Positions 21,701-32,538 of a stretch of DNA of 64,000 nucleotides are shown here, in pieces. The notes beneath the pieces were generated by a model that saw only the letters and a list, made by a program, of their open reading frames with translations, searched no databases and was not told the origin of the DNA. A program made the translations under genes and the position numbers. The DNA is from Candidatus Altimarinota bacterium. GTDB taxonomy: Bacteria; Patescibacteriota; Gracilibacteria; BD1-5; UBA6164. Location of the stretch: contig JABWCI010000003.1 in NCBI GenBank assembly GCA_013368515.1, positions 62,001 through 126,000 on the forward strand, written 5' to 3'. Each line of letters starts with the position of its first letter. Within the stretch, counting starts at the first letter, position 1.

Positions 21701-22265
21701 TAGCAGACATTATAATAAGCTTAATTTTCTTATTACTTCTTGAAAGCATTGCAAGTATTTCGGTAGGAATTGAAAAATTATGAACTTCATCTAAAACTAA
21801 CATATCTGGAGAAACTCAAGAAACAACTTGTCTCATAAGTTCTAATCAATCAGTATGAAAAGAAAGCGGAGATAGTCTTTTCGAACTTACTCATTGTCAT
21901 GTCCTATATCAAACTCAATATCATAAAGTATATTTTGGATCACCTTCTACAGATAATAACTCATTTGCAACACGAGAAGCATTACTCATTGCAGATAAAA
22001 CTCTAGGTTGACTAACAATAATTGACTTATTATCATCATAAAACATCTTAGGGATTTGAGTAGTTTTTCAACTTCAAGTTTCTCAATCAACAATAATTAT
22101 TTGATTATCATTTACGGCATCTATAATTTTATCCTTTAAAAAAGTTGCTGGCAATGATGAAACAGTATCTATTATATCAATTCTATCCTCCATTGATATA
22201 CTATTTCAAAACATATCAACTATTGAACCATCTTCTTTTTCTCAAGGAATAATTATGTTTGACAT
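18768..22265 (-). CDS. DEAH-type ATP-dependent helicase, HrpA-like, with long C-terminal region
   Basis: A 1165-residue SF2 helicase. Walker A is GETGSGKTTQ (61-70); motif II reads DEVH instead of DEAH (LVLDEVHNF); motif III is MSAT; motif V/VI regions read STNVAEESITIDYV and QRAGRAGR. This is the HrpA/HrpB/DEAH RNA-helicase pattern. The helicase core and winged-helix/ratchet part occupy about the first 450 residues. The remaining 700 residues are charged and partly helical, and I cannot assign them to a domain. Likely role: remodelling RNA or ribonucleoproteins, for example stalled ribosomes as reported for HrpA. Single gene, convergent with the HAD gene. Confidence 0.85.
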
Positions 22266-22339
22266 ACTAATTATATTATAATATAAAAATATTAATTATA
22301 ATATAAAATATAATAAAAATATGTCAATATTATTTTAAA

Positions 22340-22369
22340 AAATAAAAAGATAACTGTAGTTATCTTTTT
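22340..22369 (-). terminator. minus-strand terminator upstream of the helicase gene
   Basis: Twelve-base stem AAAAAGATAACT/AGTTATCTTTTT with a 2-base centre at 22344-22369; the following minus-strand sequence is T-rich. It closes the unit of the acidic coiled-coil gene (22482-23243). Confidence 0.7.
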
Positions 22370-22372
22370 ATT

Positions 22373-22410
22373 TTGGGTTTTGGCTTTTTTATTGGGTTTT
22401 GGCTTTTTTA
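22373..22410. repeat. tandem repeat, two perfect 19-base copies
   Basis: Unit TTGGGTTTTGGCTTTTTTA at 22373-22391 and 22392-22410, followed by a decayed third start (TTTTGGATTC). It lies in the gap 22266-22481, next to the terminator. On the minus strand the unit reads as A-rich AAAAAAGCC... Nothing else is seen in the gap except a weak AAAAGAT/ATCTTTT hairpin at 22421-22443. Confidence 0.8.
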
Positions 22411-22481
22411 TTTTGGATTCAAAAGATTTTATAAGTATCTTTTGGGTTAATTATTAAGATATCGTAGATCACAAATATATA

Positions 22482-23243
22482 TTATTTTGTAGATGTTGGT
22501 AATTCTTTCATTTTTTCAAGTGCTTTTCTATTTTTTACAATAGATTGTTTTTCTGTATTTAATCTAGAAACCTCTTCATTATCAGTGTTAACTGCTGATT
22601 CTAAAGATGCTATTTGTTCTCTTAAAGACTTAATATGTTCTTCTTTTGATAAAATACTTTCAGCTATTATATCTTCTCTTTTAGCAAATTTTGCTATTGC
22701 TTCATCAAGTATATCTGCCATAGTTCAAACTAATCAATCTGATTTGTTAGATAAAGAATCTTGATTTTCAACAGATAAATCAACTTTAGAAAAAGTATCT
22801 TCTGATGTATTTTCATCTAATGAAAATATATCTTGAGATTCAGGTGAAACAGAGACTGATTGAGGTTCTATAGATGATGGTAAAATTTCTTCATCTGAAA
22901 CTTTTTCTAAAGAAAATCATAAATTATCATCATTTACTGGTAAATCTTGTACTTCTGAAGAAATATTTTCAATAATTTCTCATGATGAAGTTACATCATC
23001 AAATGATAACATAAAATCATTAGAGTCTTGATTATCTCATAAATCTTGAGATTTTTCATTTGTTTCATCTGAAGTAGAAATATCAAAACCAGTTAAATCA
23101 GAATCAAATGAAATAAAATCAGAATCATTTGAAGAACTATTTTTATCATCTCATAGTATTTGCTCATCAAGAACGAATTCACTTCAAGCATCACTATCAT
23201 CTGATAATATTAATAAATCTTCATCGTTTGTAGTTCAAGCCAT
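22482..23243 (-). CDS. acidic, coiled-coil hypothetical protein
   Basis: A 253-residue protein in two parts. Residues 1-165 are Asp/Ser/Glu-rich and look disordered (DSDAGSEFVLDEQ, SLDENTSEDTFSK). The last 85 residues, from about MADILDEAIAKFAKRED, form a heptad-like coiled coil (SKEEHIKSLREQIASLESAV) with a positive end. An ATG at MADIL could be an internal start, but the upstream frame is open under code 25 and begins with a good ATG after an A/T-rich gap. No family recognised; such proteins often are scaffolds. Confidence 0.7.
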
Positions 23244-23369
23244 TTTTAAATTGTTAATTTTAATATACAATAAAATATTATCACATTTAAAAAATAATTG
23301 CAAAAATTTGATAATTTTTAATTATTTAATATAATCCTTAAACAAAATTTAACATTTAAGTATAAAAAA

Positions 23370-23702
23370 ATGGACTTTAGTAAAGCTTGAGAATTAATGA
23401 AACTTCAACAAGAAGCTATGAAAGTAAAAAAAGAATTAGAAAATACATATATAGAATCTGAGGTTGGTTGATTAGTTATAACTGTAAACTGAGAAATGAA
23501 AATTGAAAAAGCAGACTTTGAAACTAAAGATTTGATTCCTGGATTAAACGAAGAACAAAAAAAAGCTTTAGAAAAAGCTATTGTTGATGCAGTAAATAAA
23601 TGAGTTAAAAAATCACAAGAAGTTGCAGCTGAAAAGATGCAATGAGTAATGAGCAAAATGTGAATGTGAGATATGCTTGGATGATTACCTGGTTTAAAAT
23701 AA
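23370..23702 (+). CDS. ybaB: YbaB/EbfC-family nucleoid-associated protein
   Basis: A 110-residue protein with the YbaB pattern: N-terminal helix GELMKLQQEAMKVKKELEN, strand region GGLVITVNGEMKIEKADF, then KKALEKAIVDAVNKGVKKSQEVAAEKMQG (in pieces) and a Gly/Met-rich C-terminus (MGMGDMLGGLPGLK). YbaB binds DNA as a dimer and often sits between dnaX and recR; neither is seen here. Single gene with its own terminator. Confidence 0.9.
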
Positions 23703-23732
23703 AAAAATGGCTAAAATTAGCCATTTTTTTAT
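23702..23732 (+). terminator. terminator after ybaB
   Basis: Stem AAAAATGGCTAA/TTAGCCATTTTT followed by T, directly behind the stop. Confidence 0.85.
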
Positions 23733-23802
23733 TTTAAAAATATTATTGAAATATATATTTTTTTTATTAAAATATAACAAATAATTTATATAAGAAAAAG
23801 TA

Positions 23803-25242
23803 ATGAATTTTAAGAAAACGAAAATTATAAAAAAACAAAATAATTTAATAAATATAATATGAATAATATCAATTTGTGTAATTTTTATCATAGCATTGAT
23901 TATGATAAAAAATATAAATATAATTAAAATAAAAATTGATGAACAAAATATATTAAAAGAAAATGAAGAAAAACAAGAGAATGAAAAAAATATACTAGAA
24001 AAAGTTTTATGATGAAAAAAAGAAACTGAAGAAAATGAAGATAGTGATAATAATTTAAATATATTATTAGTTTGAAGATGATGATGAAATCATGATGCTC
24101 CTGATTTAACAGATACTATTATTTTAACAAAAATTGATACAAAGAATAAAATAATAAGTATGTTATCAATTCCTAGAGATTTGTATGTAAGATATCCTTG
24201 AGATGAAAGTTATTATTGAAGAATAAATTGAATATATTCAAAATATATGCATCAAGAAAAATCAGAATCTTATGGTATGGAAATGCTTTCAAAGAAAATA
24301 ACAGAAATAACTTGAGAAAAAATAGATAATTATATAAATATTGATTTCAATTGATTTAAAGAAATAATTGATACAATTTGATGAATAACAATAGAAGTTC
24401 CTGAAAATTTTGTAGATTATCAATATCCAGATTGAAGCTGATGATACAGAACATTGGTATTTAAAAAATGAATATGGTTATTTGATTGAGAAAATGCATT
24501 AAAATATGTTAGAAGTAGACATTCAACAAGTGATTTTGATAGATCTCTTAGACAACAAAAAGTTATAAATGCTATAAGAGAAAAACTTACTGCTTGATAC
24601 TTTTTCTCTTCACCAATGAAAATAAAGGAATTATATGATGTTTTTAATAAAAATGTTAAAACTAATATTTGACTTTCAAAGATATTGAAACTTGCATACA
24701 CAGTTAGTTCAAAAGAAAATTTTGAAATAAGTTCATCAAATATGAATGATAGTTGTTTTTATTATAGCACTAGTTGTGAAAAATGATGAATACTTTATGT
24801 TCCTCAAAGAGATTTATTTTGATGAATGTCTATACTACTTATAAACTGAACAGATATATCAAAATTATCAAATTATGAAGAATCTATAAAATACTCTAAT
24901 ATAATTTTTAATTACTCATTAATAGAAAGAGAAAAAGCAGAAGTGAATATATTTAACTCTCTAAAAGTAAATAATTTAGCTTTACCTTTAGCTAATGATT
25001 TTAAAAAATATGGTTTTATAATTCCGAGTGAAAACTCTATATGAAACACATGAGTAGAATATGAAAAAACAAAAATTTATTACAATAATATATCTAAAAA
25101 TTCTGATACAATTAAAGCATTAAAAACATTTTTTAACTGAGAATTTACAGAATTAGAATCACCAAAATATTCAAGCGGAGCGAAAATAGAAGTAGTTATT
25201 TGAAAAGACTATTTGATAGAAAAAAATATTTTTAAATTTTAA
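23803..25242 (+). CDS. LytR-CpsA-Psr (LCP) family protein
   Basis: A 479-residue type II membrane protein. One TM helix near residues 17-40 (ISICVIFIIALIMI) is followed by an acidic stalk and then the LCP domain: NILLVGRGGGNHDAPDLTDTIIL, ISMLSIPRDLYV, GRINGIY, NYINIDFNGFKEIIDTIGG, KYVRSRHSTSDFDRSLRQQ (pieces). The Arg/Asp residues in these motifs bind the lipid pyrophosphate. The C-terminal 90 residues (EVNIFNSLKVNNLALPLA) match the LytR_C domain. LCP enzymes attach glycopolymers from lipid carriers to peptidoglycan or protein. It lies 9 bases before the PBP1A gene, an operon devoted to wall assembly. Confidence 0.9.
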
Positions 25243-25251
25243 AATTATAAA

Positions 25252-28200
25252 ATGAATTTTAATAAAGAAAAATTAAAGTCAGCTTCATCACCTATTAATA
25301 ATAGAAGAAATAGATTAAAAACTAATTACACTAGAAAGATATCATACTCTAACAAAAAAAATAATACAAGTATAATAAAAATAATATCTTATGTTTTAAT
25401 ATTTTTTATAACTCTTACTTTTTTTATTTGACTTATTTTATATACTAAATATATAAAAGAACTTCCTAAAATAGAAGAATTAGAAAATCTAGAAATTGCA
25501 GAATCATCAGTTATATATGATAAAAATTGATGAGTATTATATAAAATATTTAAAGAAAAAAGAACATATGTTTCTTTTGATGAAATAAATAAAAATATGA
25601 TAAATGCAATAGTTGCATGAGAAGATAAAAGATATTGGGAAAATCCTTGAATAGATGTGATATGACTTGCTAGAGCATGAATTTATTTTGTGCTTTGAAA
25701 AAGTGACTGAACTGTAAAATGAACTTCTACTTTAACACAACAATTGATAAGAAATACTATTCTTACAAATGAAAGAAGTGTTGAAAGAAAAGTTAAAGAA
25801 ATTTATTTAGCATATAAATTAACTTCTTGAGTTTCAAAGGAAAAAATTCTTGAATTATATTTAAATAAAATCTCATATTGACACAATGCTTATTGAATAG
25901 AAGAGGCAGCTAAAACTTTTTTTTCTAAAAGTGCCTCTGAGTTAAATATAGTTGAGTCTTCTATACTTGCATCTATACCAAAATGACCAACTTTTTATTC
26001 ACCATATAATCACCCTGATAGATTAGTTGGTTATCCATATTTATATGAAAAAGAAGATAGTGAAAATAAAATAGAAGTCTTAAATAAATCTGAATTTGAA
26101 GAAAATAAACAAGATTTATCTGTATTAATTAATTTTATTAACAATTTAAAATGAGATTGATTAGAATCAACAGATAGATTAGTTCTTTGTAATGTAGAAA
26201 AAAAAGATTTCAAAATAAATTATTCTATTGATAATGAATGATGTCTGGTTTTAAAATACAGCGATTTATTAAATTTCTTAAATAATATAAGACTAGAATC
26301 AAACTGAAAATATATAGAATACCAAACTTGAAGAAAAGACTTTATATTGTGAAGAATGCTTGAAGATTGATATATAAATTTTGATGAATATAAAAGTGCA
26401 ATAACAAGTTCTTTTGCAATAGAATTCTCTAAAGAAAAAGAAAATATAAAAGCACCTCATTTTGTATTTTATGTAAAAGAATATTTAGAAGAAAAATATG
26501 GGAAAGAGATAATATCAGTATGATGATTACATATATATACTACACTAGATCCAGATCTACAAGAAAAAGCAGAAGAACTAGTTACTAAACAAGTAAAAGC
26601 TAATAAAACTAATTTTAATGCTTGAAATGCTGCTCTAATAAGTATTGATAATAAAACTGGTGATATTCTTTCAATGGTTTGAAGTGTAGATTATTTTGAT
26701 ACAGAAAATAAGTGAAATGTAAATATTATAACATCTCCTTTACAACCTGGTTCATCATTTAAGCCATTTGTTTATTCATTATGAATATTCAATAAGGAAA
26801 TATGATCAAAAACTCCTATATATGATGTACCTACTGTTTTCCCTTGAAACTATAGTCCAAAAAACTTTGATTGATGATTTATGTGAAAAATGACAATTTC
26901 ATCAGCATTAAATCATTCTAGAAATATAACAGCAGTTAAAATGTTTTATATGGCTTGATGAGAAACAAATATAGTAAATTTCATGAAAAAGTTATGAGTA
27001 AATTCTCTTAAATCAAATAATACTTATGGTGCACCACTTGCATTGGGAACATGAGAAATGACACCTTTAGAACTAGCATGAGCATATAGCGTTTTTGCAA
27101 ATTTATGAGAAAAAGTTGAAATTAATCCTATATTAAAAATAGTAGATGCAAGATGAAATATAGTAGAAGAGAAAAAAGATGTAAAAAAAGAAAAAGTTAT
27201 TAGTGAAGCTCAAAGTTATGTTATAAACTCTATCCTTAGCGACACAAGTACTCGCCCTGATTCATGGAATTGATTCATAAGTATGAAATCAAGACCAGTA
27301 GCAGCTAAGACATGAACTTCAACAAAACAATATAGTAAAACAGAAATTTTTCCTGCAAACTTATGGACTGCTTGATATACTCCACAAATAACTACTGTTG
27401 TATGGGCATGAAACACAACTTGATGAAAATTATGAATGAAATGAGATTGATTAAACTGAGCTTGACCAATTTGGAGAGATTTTATGGAATTTGCACATAA
27501 AAATAAACCAGTTGAAAGATGGTCTATGCCCAGGTCAGTGAGTGAAATAAACATATCTGAAATAACATGACTATTACCTAATCCTGAAAATGCATTAGCT
27601 CAAAACTTACTTGTAAAATCATATTTTGTTAACAAACCAAGTAAATATGACAATAGTTTTATAACTGTTGAAGTAGATGCATTATGTAATTGAAAAGTTA
27701 CGGAAAATACACCAGAGGCGGCTATAAGAAATGCAACTTTAGTAGAATTTCACTCGTTAAAACCTGAAGATCCAGCCTGGGAAATTCCAGTTCAAGAATG
27801 GGCTAGATGAGAAGATGCAAAAAAAAGATATTGAAATATATCTAACCTTATAACAACGAGAAGTGAACAAATTTGTGAAAGAACAAGTAGCAATTGAAGT
27901 ATGATTATAAAATCAAATATAAAAAATAATTCTAATTATTTTATTTGAGAAAATCATATGGAAATAGCATATAGAAGTGATTCTAATATAAAATCTATAG
28001 AAATACTTATAAATTGAGCTGTAAGTCAAACTATACCTACAGAAAATAAGAAAGAATGACTATATATGTGAAGTATTTTTATACCTTGAATGTATAGAAA
28101 CCAAAGTGTAGAAATAGAAATAAGAGCTATTGATGATAATTTTTACTCGGCATCTGAAAAAAATAATATAAATATATTAAATAAAGATGATATAGTTCCA

Positions 28201-28479
28201 GAAATAACTCTAGAAAATCCAAGTAATTGAAATATAAAAATATATGAAAGTGATTTTTTTAATCTTAAAGCAAATATTTTTGATAATTCAAAAATAGATG
28301 TAGTTATTTTTATAAATGATATAGAATATTTAAAACTATGAGATAATAGAAAAATAAATACAACTATAAACTCACAAACAAAATTAGATATATGAAATCA
28401 TAATATAAAAATAGTTGCAACTGACTCTGCTTGAAATAAATCTATAAAAGAAATTTCTTTAGAAATAATGAAAAAATAA
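25252..28479 (+). CDS. bifunctional penicillin-binding protein 1A (GT51 + transpeptidase)
   Basis: A 1075-residue class A PBP. A basic cytoplasmic tail and one TM helix (residues about 45-68) lead to the GT51 glycosyltransferase with [14 protein letters not shown] and [12 protein letters not shown]. The transpeptidase has the active-site SxxK at residues 501-504 (SSFK in [10 protein letters not shown]), SRN as the second motif and KTGTS as the third. A C-terminal extension of about 200 residues contains two beta-rich Ig-like modules ([22 protein letters not shown]). It polymerises and cross-links peptidoglycan. It follows the LCP gene by 9 bases. Confidence 0.95.
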
Positions 28480-28483
28480 TCAT

Positions 28484-28530
28484 AGTCAAATAAAAATGAG
28501 AATAATTCTCATTTTTATTTGACTTTTATT
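28484..28530 (+). terminator. very strong terminator after PBP1A
   Basis: A 19-base perfect stem (AGTCAAATAAAAATGAGAA and its complement) with a TAA loop at 28484-28524, then TTTATT. A second small hairpin GAGATT/AATCTC lies at about 28554-28568, in front of the peroxiredoxin gene. Confidence 0.85.
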
Positions 28531-28599
28531 TTATCTTAAATATCCTAAATAGTGAGAGATTAAAAATCTCAAAAATTATTACTTAATTATAATAAAATT

Positions 28600-29211
28600 A
28601 TGGAAAATTTTGAATATCCTATGATTGCAAAAATCGATAATAAAGCACCTGAGTTTAACTTACCTGCTTACAATCCAAAGACTGATGATGAAGAAAAAAT
28701 TGCATTATCTGATTTAAAAAATAAATGGGTTGTTTTATTTTACTACCCTGCTGATTTTACTTTTGTTTGTCCAACTGAACTAAAAGATATGGCAGATCAA
28801 GAAGAAAAATTTAAAGAATTAGGTGTTGAAGTTTTAGCTGCATCAACTGATACTGTTTATACACATAAAGCATGGGTAAAACATGAAAGATTAATGCATA
28901 AATTTCCATATAAAATGCTTGCTGATCACAATACTGAAATAGCAGACATTTATAATATATTGGATGAAGATACTGGTATAGCTGGAAGAGGTACTTTTAT
29001 AATTGATCCAGATGGGATGATTAGAGGTATTGAAGTAACTAGTGGTCCATTAGGAAGAAATAGTGATGAATTGATTAGAAAAATCGAAGCTTTACAATTT
29101 ATGAGAGCTCATCCAGGTACAGCTTGTCCAGCTAAATGGGCAGTTTGAGCAAAAACTCTTACTCCTTCTATAAAAATAGCTTGAGAAGTTGCTGAAGCAT
29201 TAGAAAAATAA
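28600..29211 (+). CDS. ahpC: 2-Cys peroxiredoxin, AhpC/Prx1 type
   Basis: A 203-residue peroxiredoxin. The peroxidatic Cys57 is in DFTFVCPTE, and the resolving Cys177 is in HPGTACPAKW. KWVVLFYYPADF and RGTFIIDPDGMIRG are typical of the Prx1/AhpC group. It reduces H2O2 and organic peroxides. The first 182 codons contain no TGA: glycines are GGT, GGA or GGG. Two TGA-Gly codons occur only in the last 20 residues (AVGAKT, IAGEVA). That is unlike the neighbours and suggests selection for GGN in an abundant protein, or late acquisition. No reductase gene is adjacent. Confidence 0.95.
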
Positions 29212-29240
29212 AAAAATAGAGATTAAAATCTCTATTTTTT
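29211..29240. terminator. bidirectional terminator between ahpC and YtxH-like gene
   Basis: Stem AAAAAATAGAGAT/ATCTCTATTTTTT with a TAAA loop. It contains the TAG of the minus-strand gene (29232-29234) and begins at the last base of the ahpC stop. Confidence 0.8.
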
Positions 29241-29720
29241 TATTTTTTTTATTTCTTTTTTAAGTTCTTCAAAACTTAAAAATAATTTATTTTTTAATTC
29301 ATTTACTTTTTCTGGAGCAAGATCTTTTAAAGAATCTATTTCACTTAATTTTTCATTATACAAATCTTCTAATTTTTTTTGTATAACTAAAATATATCAT
29401 TTTCAATTTTGTTTTAATTCATTTATTAATTCATTTCATTTTTGTTTATATGAATCAATTATTTTTAAAACATCTTCTTTATGAGATTCAAACTTTGCTA
29501 AGTTTTCAGGTGTTAATACTTCTTTTTTTAAATCATCTAGTAAATTAGTATGAGTTTCTAAAAAATTGTCTACTAAAACTTTAAAACTTCACTCTCCTGT
29601 TTCTTTTGCTTTATTTAATTCCTTTTTTAATTGTTCTGGCTTTTTTTTATTGTACAAAGAAGCTATAAGTCACCCAGCTACATATCAAGCAGCCAATAAA
29701 AATAAATTTTTCTTAGACAT
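29232..29720 (-). CDS. YtxH-like membrane-anchored helical protein
   Basis: A 162-residue protein. After SKK, one TM segment (NLFLLAAGYVAGGLIASLY) is followed by KKK and a long charged helical region with repeated Lys/Glu heptads. This is the layout of YtxH/gas-vesicle-GvpP-like proteins. It is a stress-protein type in Firmicutes; here no function is shown. It ends in TAG inside the shared terminator and is divergent from clpC across a 145-base gap that holds a TATAAT near 29803. Confidence 0.65.
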
Positions 29721-29865
29721 AATCTTATAATTAAAAATTAAAAATAGTCCACTAGTTTTTAACACAAAATAAACTACAAAACTTTGTTAGTGTCTTTTTT
29801 ATGATATAATAATTATATAAAATATTTATATATTTGCAAAAATTAATTATTAACAAAATAAAAAT

Positions 29866-32445
29866 ATGTCTTATAACAATTTTTCTGATGGTTATAGAAA
29901 AGTACTTATAAATGCAGAAAACAATGCAAAAGAGATTTGAATGAAAGAATTAACTATAGAAGATATATTTATAGAAATAGTTAAAAATTCAACTTGATGA
30001 ATAAAAGAAATTTTTAGTTTATATGGTATAAATGAAAAATTAACTATTGAGATAATAAATAAATGAATCTTTAATGAAAAACTAGAAAAAAGAAGATGAG
30101 TTTATTCTGGTATGAACAGCAGACTAAAAAATGTTATATTATGAAGTGTAAAAATAGCAGCATCATATTCTAAACAAAAAGCTTCAACAGAAGATTTTCT
30201 ATTATCAATTCTAAGAAATGATTCTTGGTTAAATAGTTTTCTTGACTATATAGGAATAACTCCAAAAGATATAGAAAAAAACATAATGGATTTAAATCAA
30301 TTATGAACAATTGATTGAATTAAATCGAATATAGAACTTGAGGCAAATATTTGAGATTTTGAAATAAATGATGAAGAAAGTATAAATAAACTCCTTTGAG
30401 CTATAACTCAAAATTTAATGGGTTGACAAAAAGATGAATCTACTCCTTTTGATCAAAACAAAGAACAAAAAACAAATAAAGCAATTGAATCTACAACTCC
30501 TGCGTTGGATTTTTTCTCAACTGATTTAACAAAAGAAGCTAGAGAATGAAAAATAGATAAAATAATATGAAGAGATATAGAAGTAGAAAGACTTATATCT
30601 ATACTTAATAGAAAAACTAAAAATAATCCGGTATTGATTTGAGAACCATGAGTTGGTAAAACTGCAATTGCAGAATGATTAGCTCTTAGAATATCCTCTG
30701 GACAAGTCCCTTTTTCTATGAAAGAAAAAAGAGTTTTATCTCTTGATATGTCTTCACTTGTAGCTGGAACAAAATACAGATGAGAATTTGAATCTAGAAT
30801 AAAACAAGTAATAGATGAGGCATCTAAAGTAGAAAATGAAATAATATTATTTATTGATGAAATTCATACTATAATATGAGCATGATCTTGAGAATGATCT
30901 CTTGATGCATCAAATATACTTAAACCAGCAATGGGTAGATGAAAAATAAGAGTCATTTGAGCAACAACTCACAATGAATATAAAAAATACATAGAAAAAG
31001 ACTCCGCTTTAGAAAGAAGATTTCAACCAATTGTAGTAAATGAACCTGATAAAAAAACTGCTAGTTTAATACTTGAATGACTTAAAGAATCATTTGAAAA
31101 TTATCATAATTTAAATATAAGTCCAGATGCTATAGAAGAAGCTGTTGAGTTATCTATAAGATATATAACTGATAGATACTTGCCAGACAAAGCTATAGAC
31201 TTAATTGATGAGGCTTGTAGTATAAAATCAATGAAATACAATTTCGATGAAAGCGAAACAAAAAAATTAAAAGAAAGGATAGCTAAAAATAATAAGATGA
31301 TAGAAGAAGCTGTTATATCTCAACAATATAAAAAAGCTTATAAATTAAAAGAACTTCAAGTAGAATTAGAGAAAAAAATAGTCGAACTAAAACAAAAATT
31401 TCAAGTTCCAAAAGAAAAAAGAATGACTATTGATAGTAGTGATGTACAAAAAATACTTAGTATAGCGACTTGAATACCTGTTTCAAATTTATGAAAAGAC
31501 GAAACTCAAAAACTAAAAGACTTAAGTAAAAATATAAAAAGTGAAATAATTGGTCAAGACGATGCTATAACTTCTATAATAAAATCTGTTATGAGAAGTA
31601 AAGCTGGGATTTGAAATCCAAATAGACCTCTTTGAAGTTTTCTATTCTTAGGACCAACTTGAGTAGGTAAAACTGAACTTGTAAAAGTACTTGCAAAAAA
31701 TTTTTATGATGATAAAGATGCTCTTATAAAAATAGACATGAGTGAATTTTCAGACAAAACTTCTGTAAATAAACTTATATGATCAAATGCTTGATATGTA
31801 TGATATGAAGAAGGTTGAATGCTTACTGAAAAAGTAAGAAAAAAACCATATAGTGTTATACTTTTTGATGAAATAGAAAAATGAGATTTTGAAGTATATA
31901 ACCTACTTTTACAAATACTTGAAGAATGAGTTTTAACTGATAATAAAGGTAAAAAAGTAAATTTCAAAAATACAATAATAGTTATGACTAGTAACATAGG
32001 TCAAGAAGAATTTACAAAAAAAGCATCTACTATTTGATTTGATATAAAAGAAGATGAAGAAACAAAAGTAATGTCTGATTATAAAAAAACTGCTGAAAAT
32101 ATAAAAGCTAATTTAACTGATTATTTTTCTCCTGAGTTTATAAATAGAATAGATAAAATAATTGTTTTTAATCCTCTTGATAAAAACCAAATCAAAAAAA
32201 TAGTAACGCTATGACTAAAAGACTTAGATACTAGACTTAAAAAAAGAAATTATACTTTAAATTATGACTTAAAAGTAGTAAATTTTATAACTAAAGCTGT
32301 TTACAATCCTGACTTTTGAGCAAGAGAAGTAAGAAGATTTATAGTTGATAACATAGAAGATTTAATTGCTGAAAAAATAATAAATAATGCAAATAGTAAT
32401 AATTTTGAATTATATATAGAAAAAGATAAATTAAATATAAAATAA
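29866..32445 (+). CDS. clpC: ClpC-like AAA+ unfoldase
   Basis: An 859-residue Hsp100 protein. It has an N-terminal Clp repeat region, AAA-1 with Walker A GEPGVGKTA at about residue 259 and Walker [10 protein letters not shown], a short UVR-like coiled middle ([19 protein letters not shown]), and AAA-2 with Walker A GPTGVGKTE at about 596 and Walker [10 protein letters not shown]. The short middle region with the UVR-like stretch fits ClpC rather than ClpB. It unfolds substrates for ClpP or a regulator; clpP is not in the window. No CIRCE or CtsR-like box was seen in the upstream gap. It ends in a strong terminator. Confidence 0.88.
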
Positions 32446-32451
32446 AAAATG

Positions 32452-32482
32452 AAAAAAGCTTGTCAAAAACAAGCTTTTTTTT
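32452..32482 (+). terminator. terminator after clpC
   Basis: Stem AAAAAAGCTTGT/ACAAGCTTTTTT with a CAAAA loop and a long T tail. Confidence 0.85.
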
Positions 32483-32538
32483 TGATAAAAAATATTTTTT
32501 ATATATAATAATTTTAATTAATTTTAAGTTATTTGTAG

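Noticed and set aside
22373-22410. CRISPR array
   Set aside because: Only two abutting copies without spacers.
27216-27554. 112-codon minus-strand open frame within PBP1A
   Set aside because: Overlaps the KTG region of the transpeptidase on the other strand; coincidental.
29721-29865. CIRCE or CtsR operator before clpC
   Set aside because: Short partial matches only (AACAC and GTTAGTGTC); spacing and sequence do not fit either operator.
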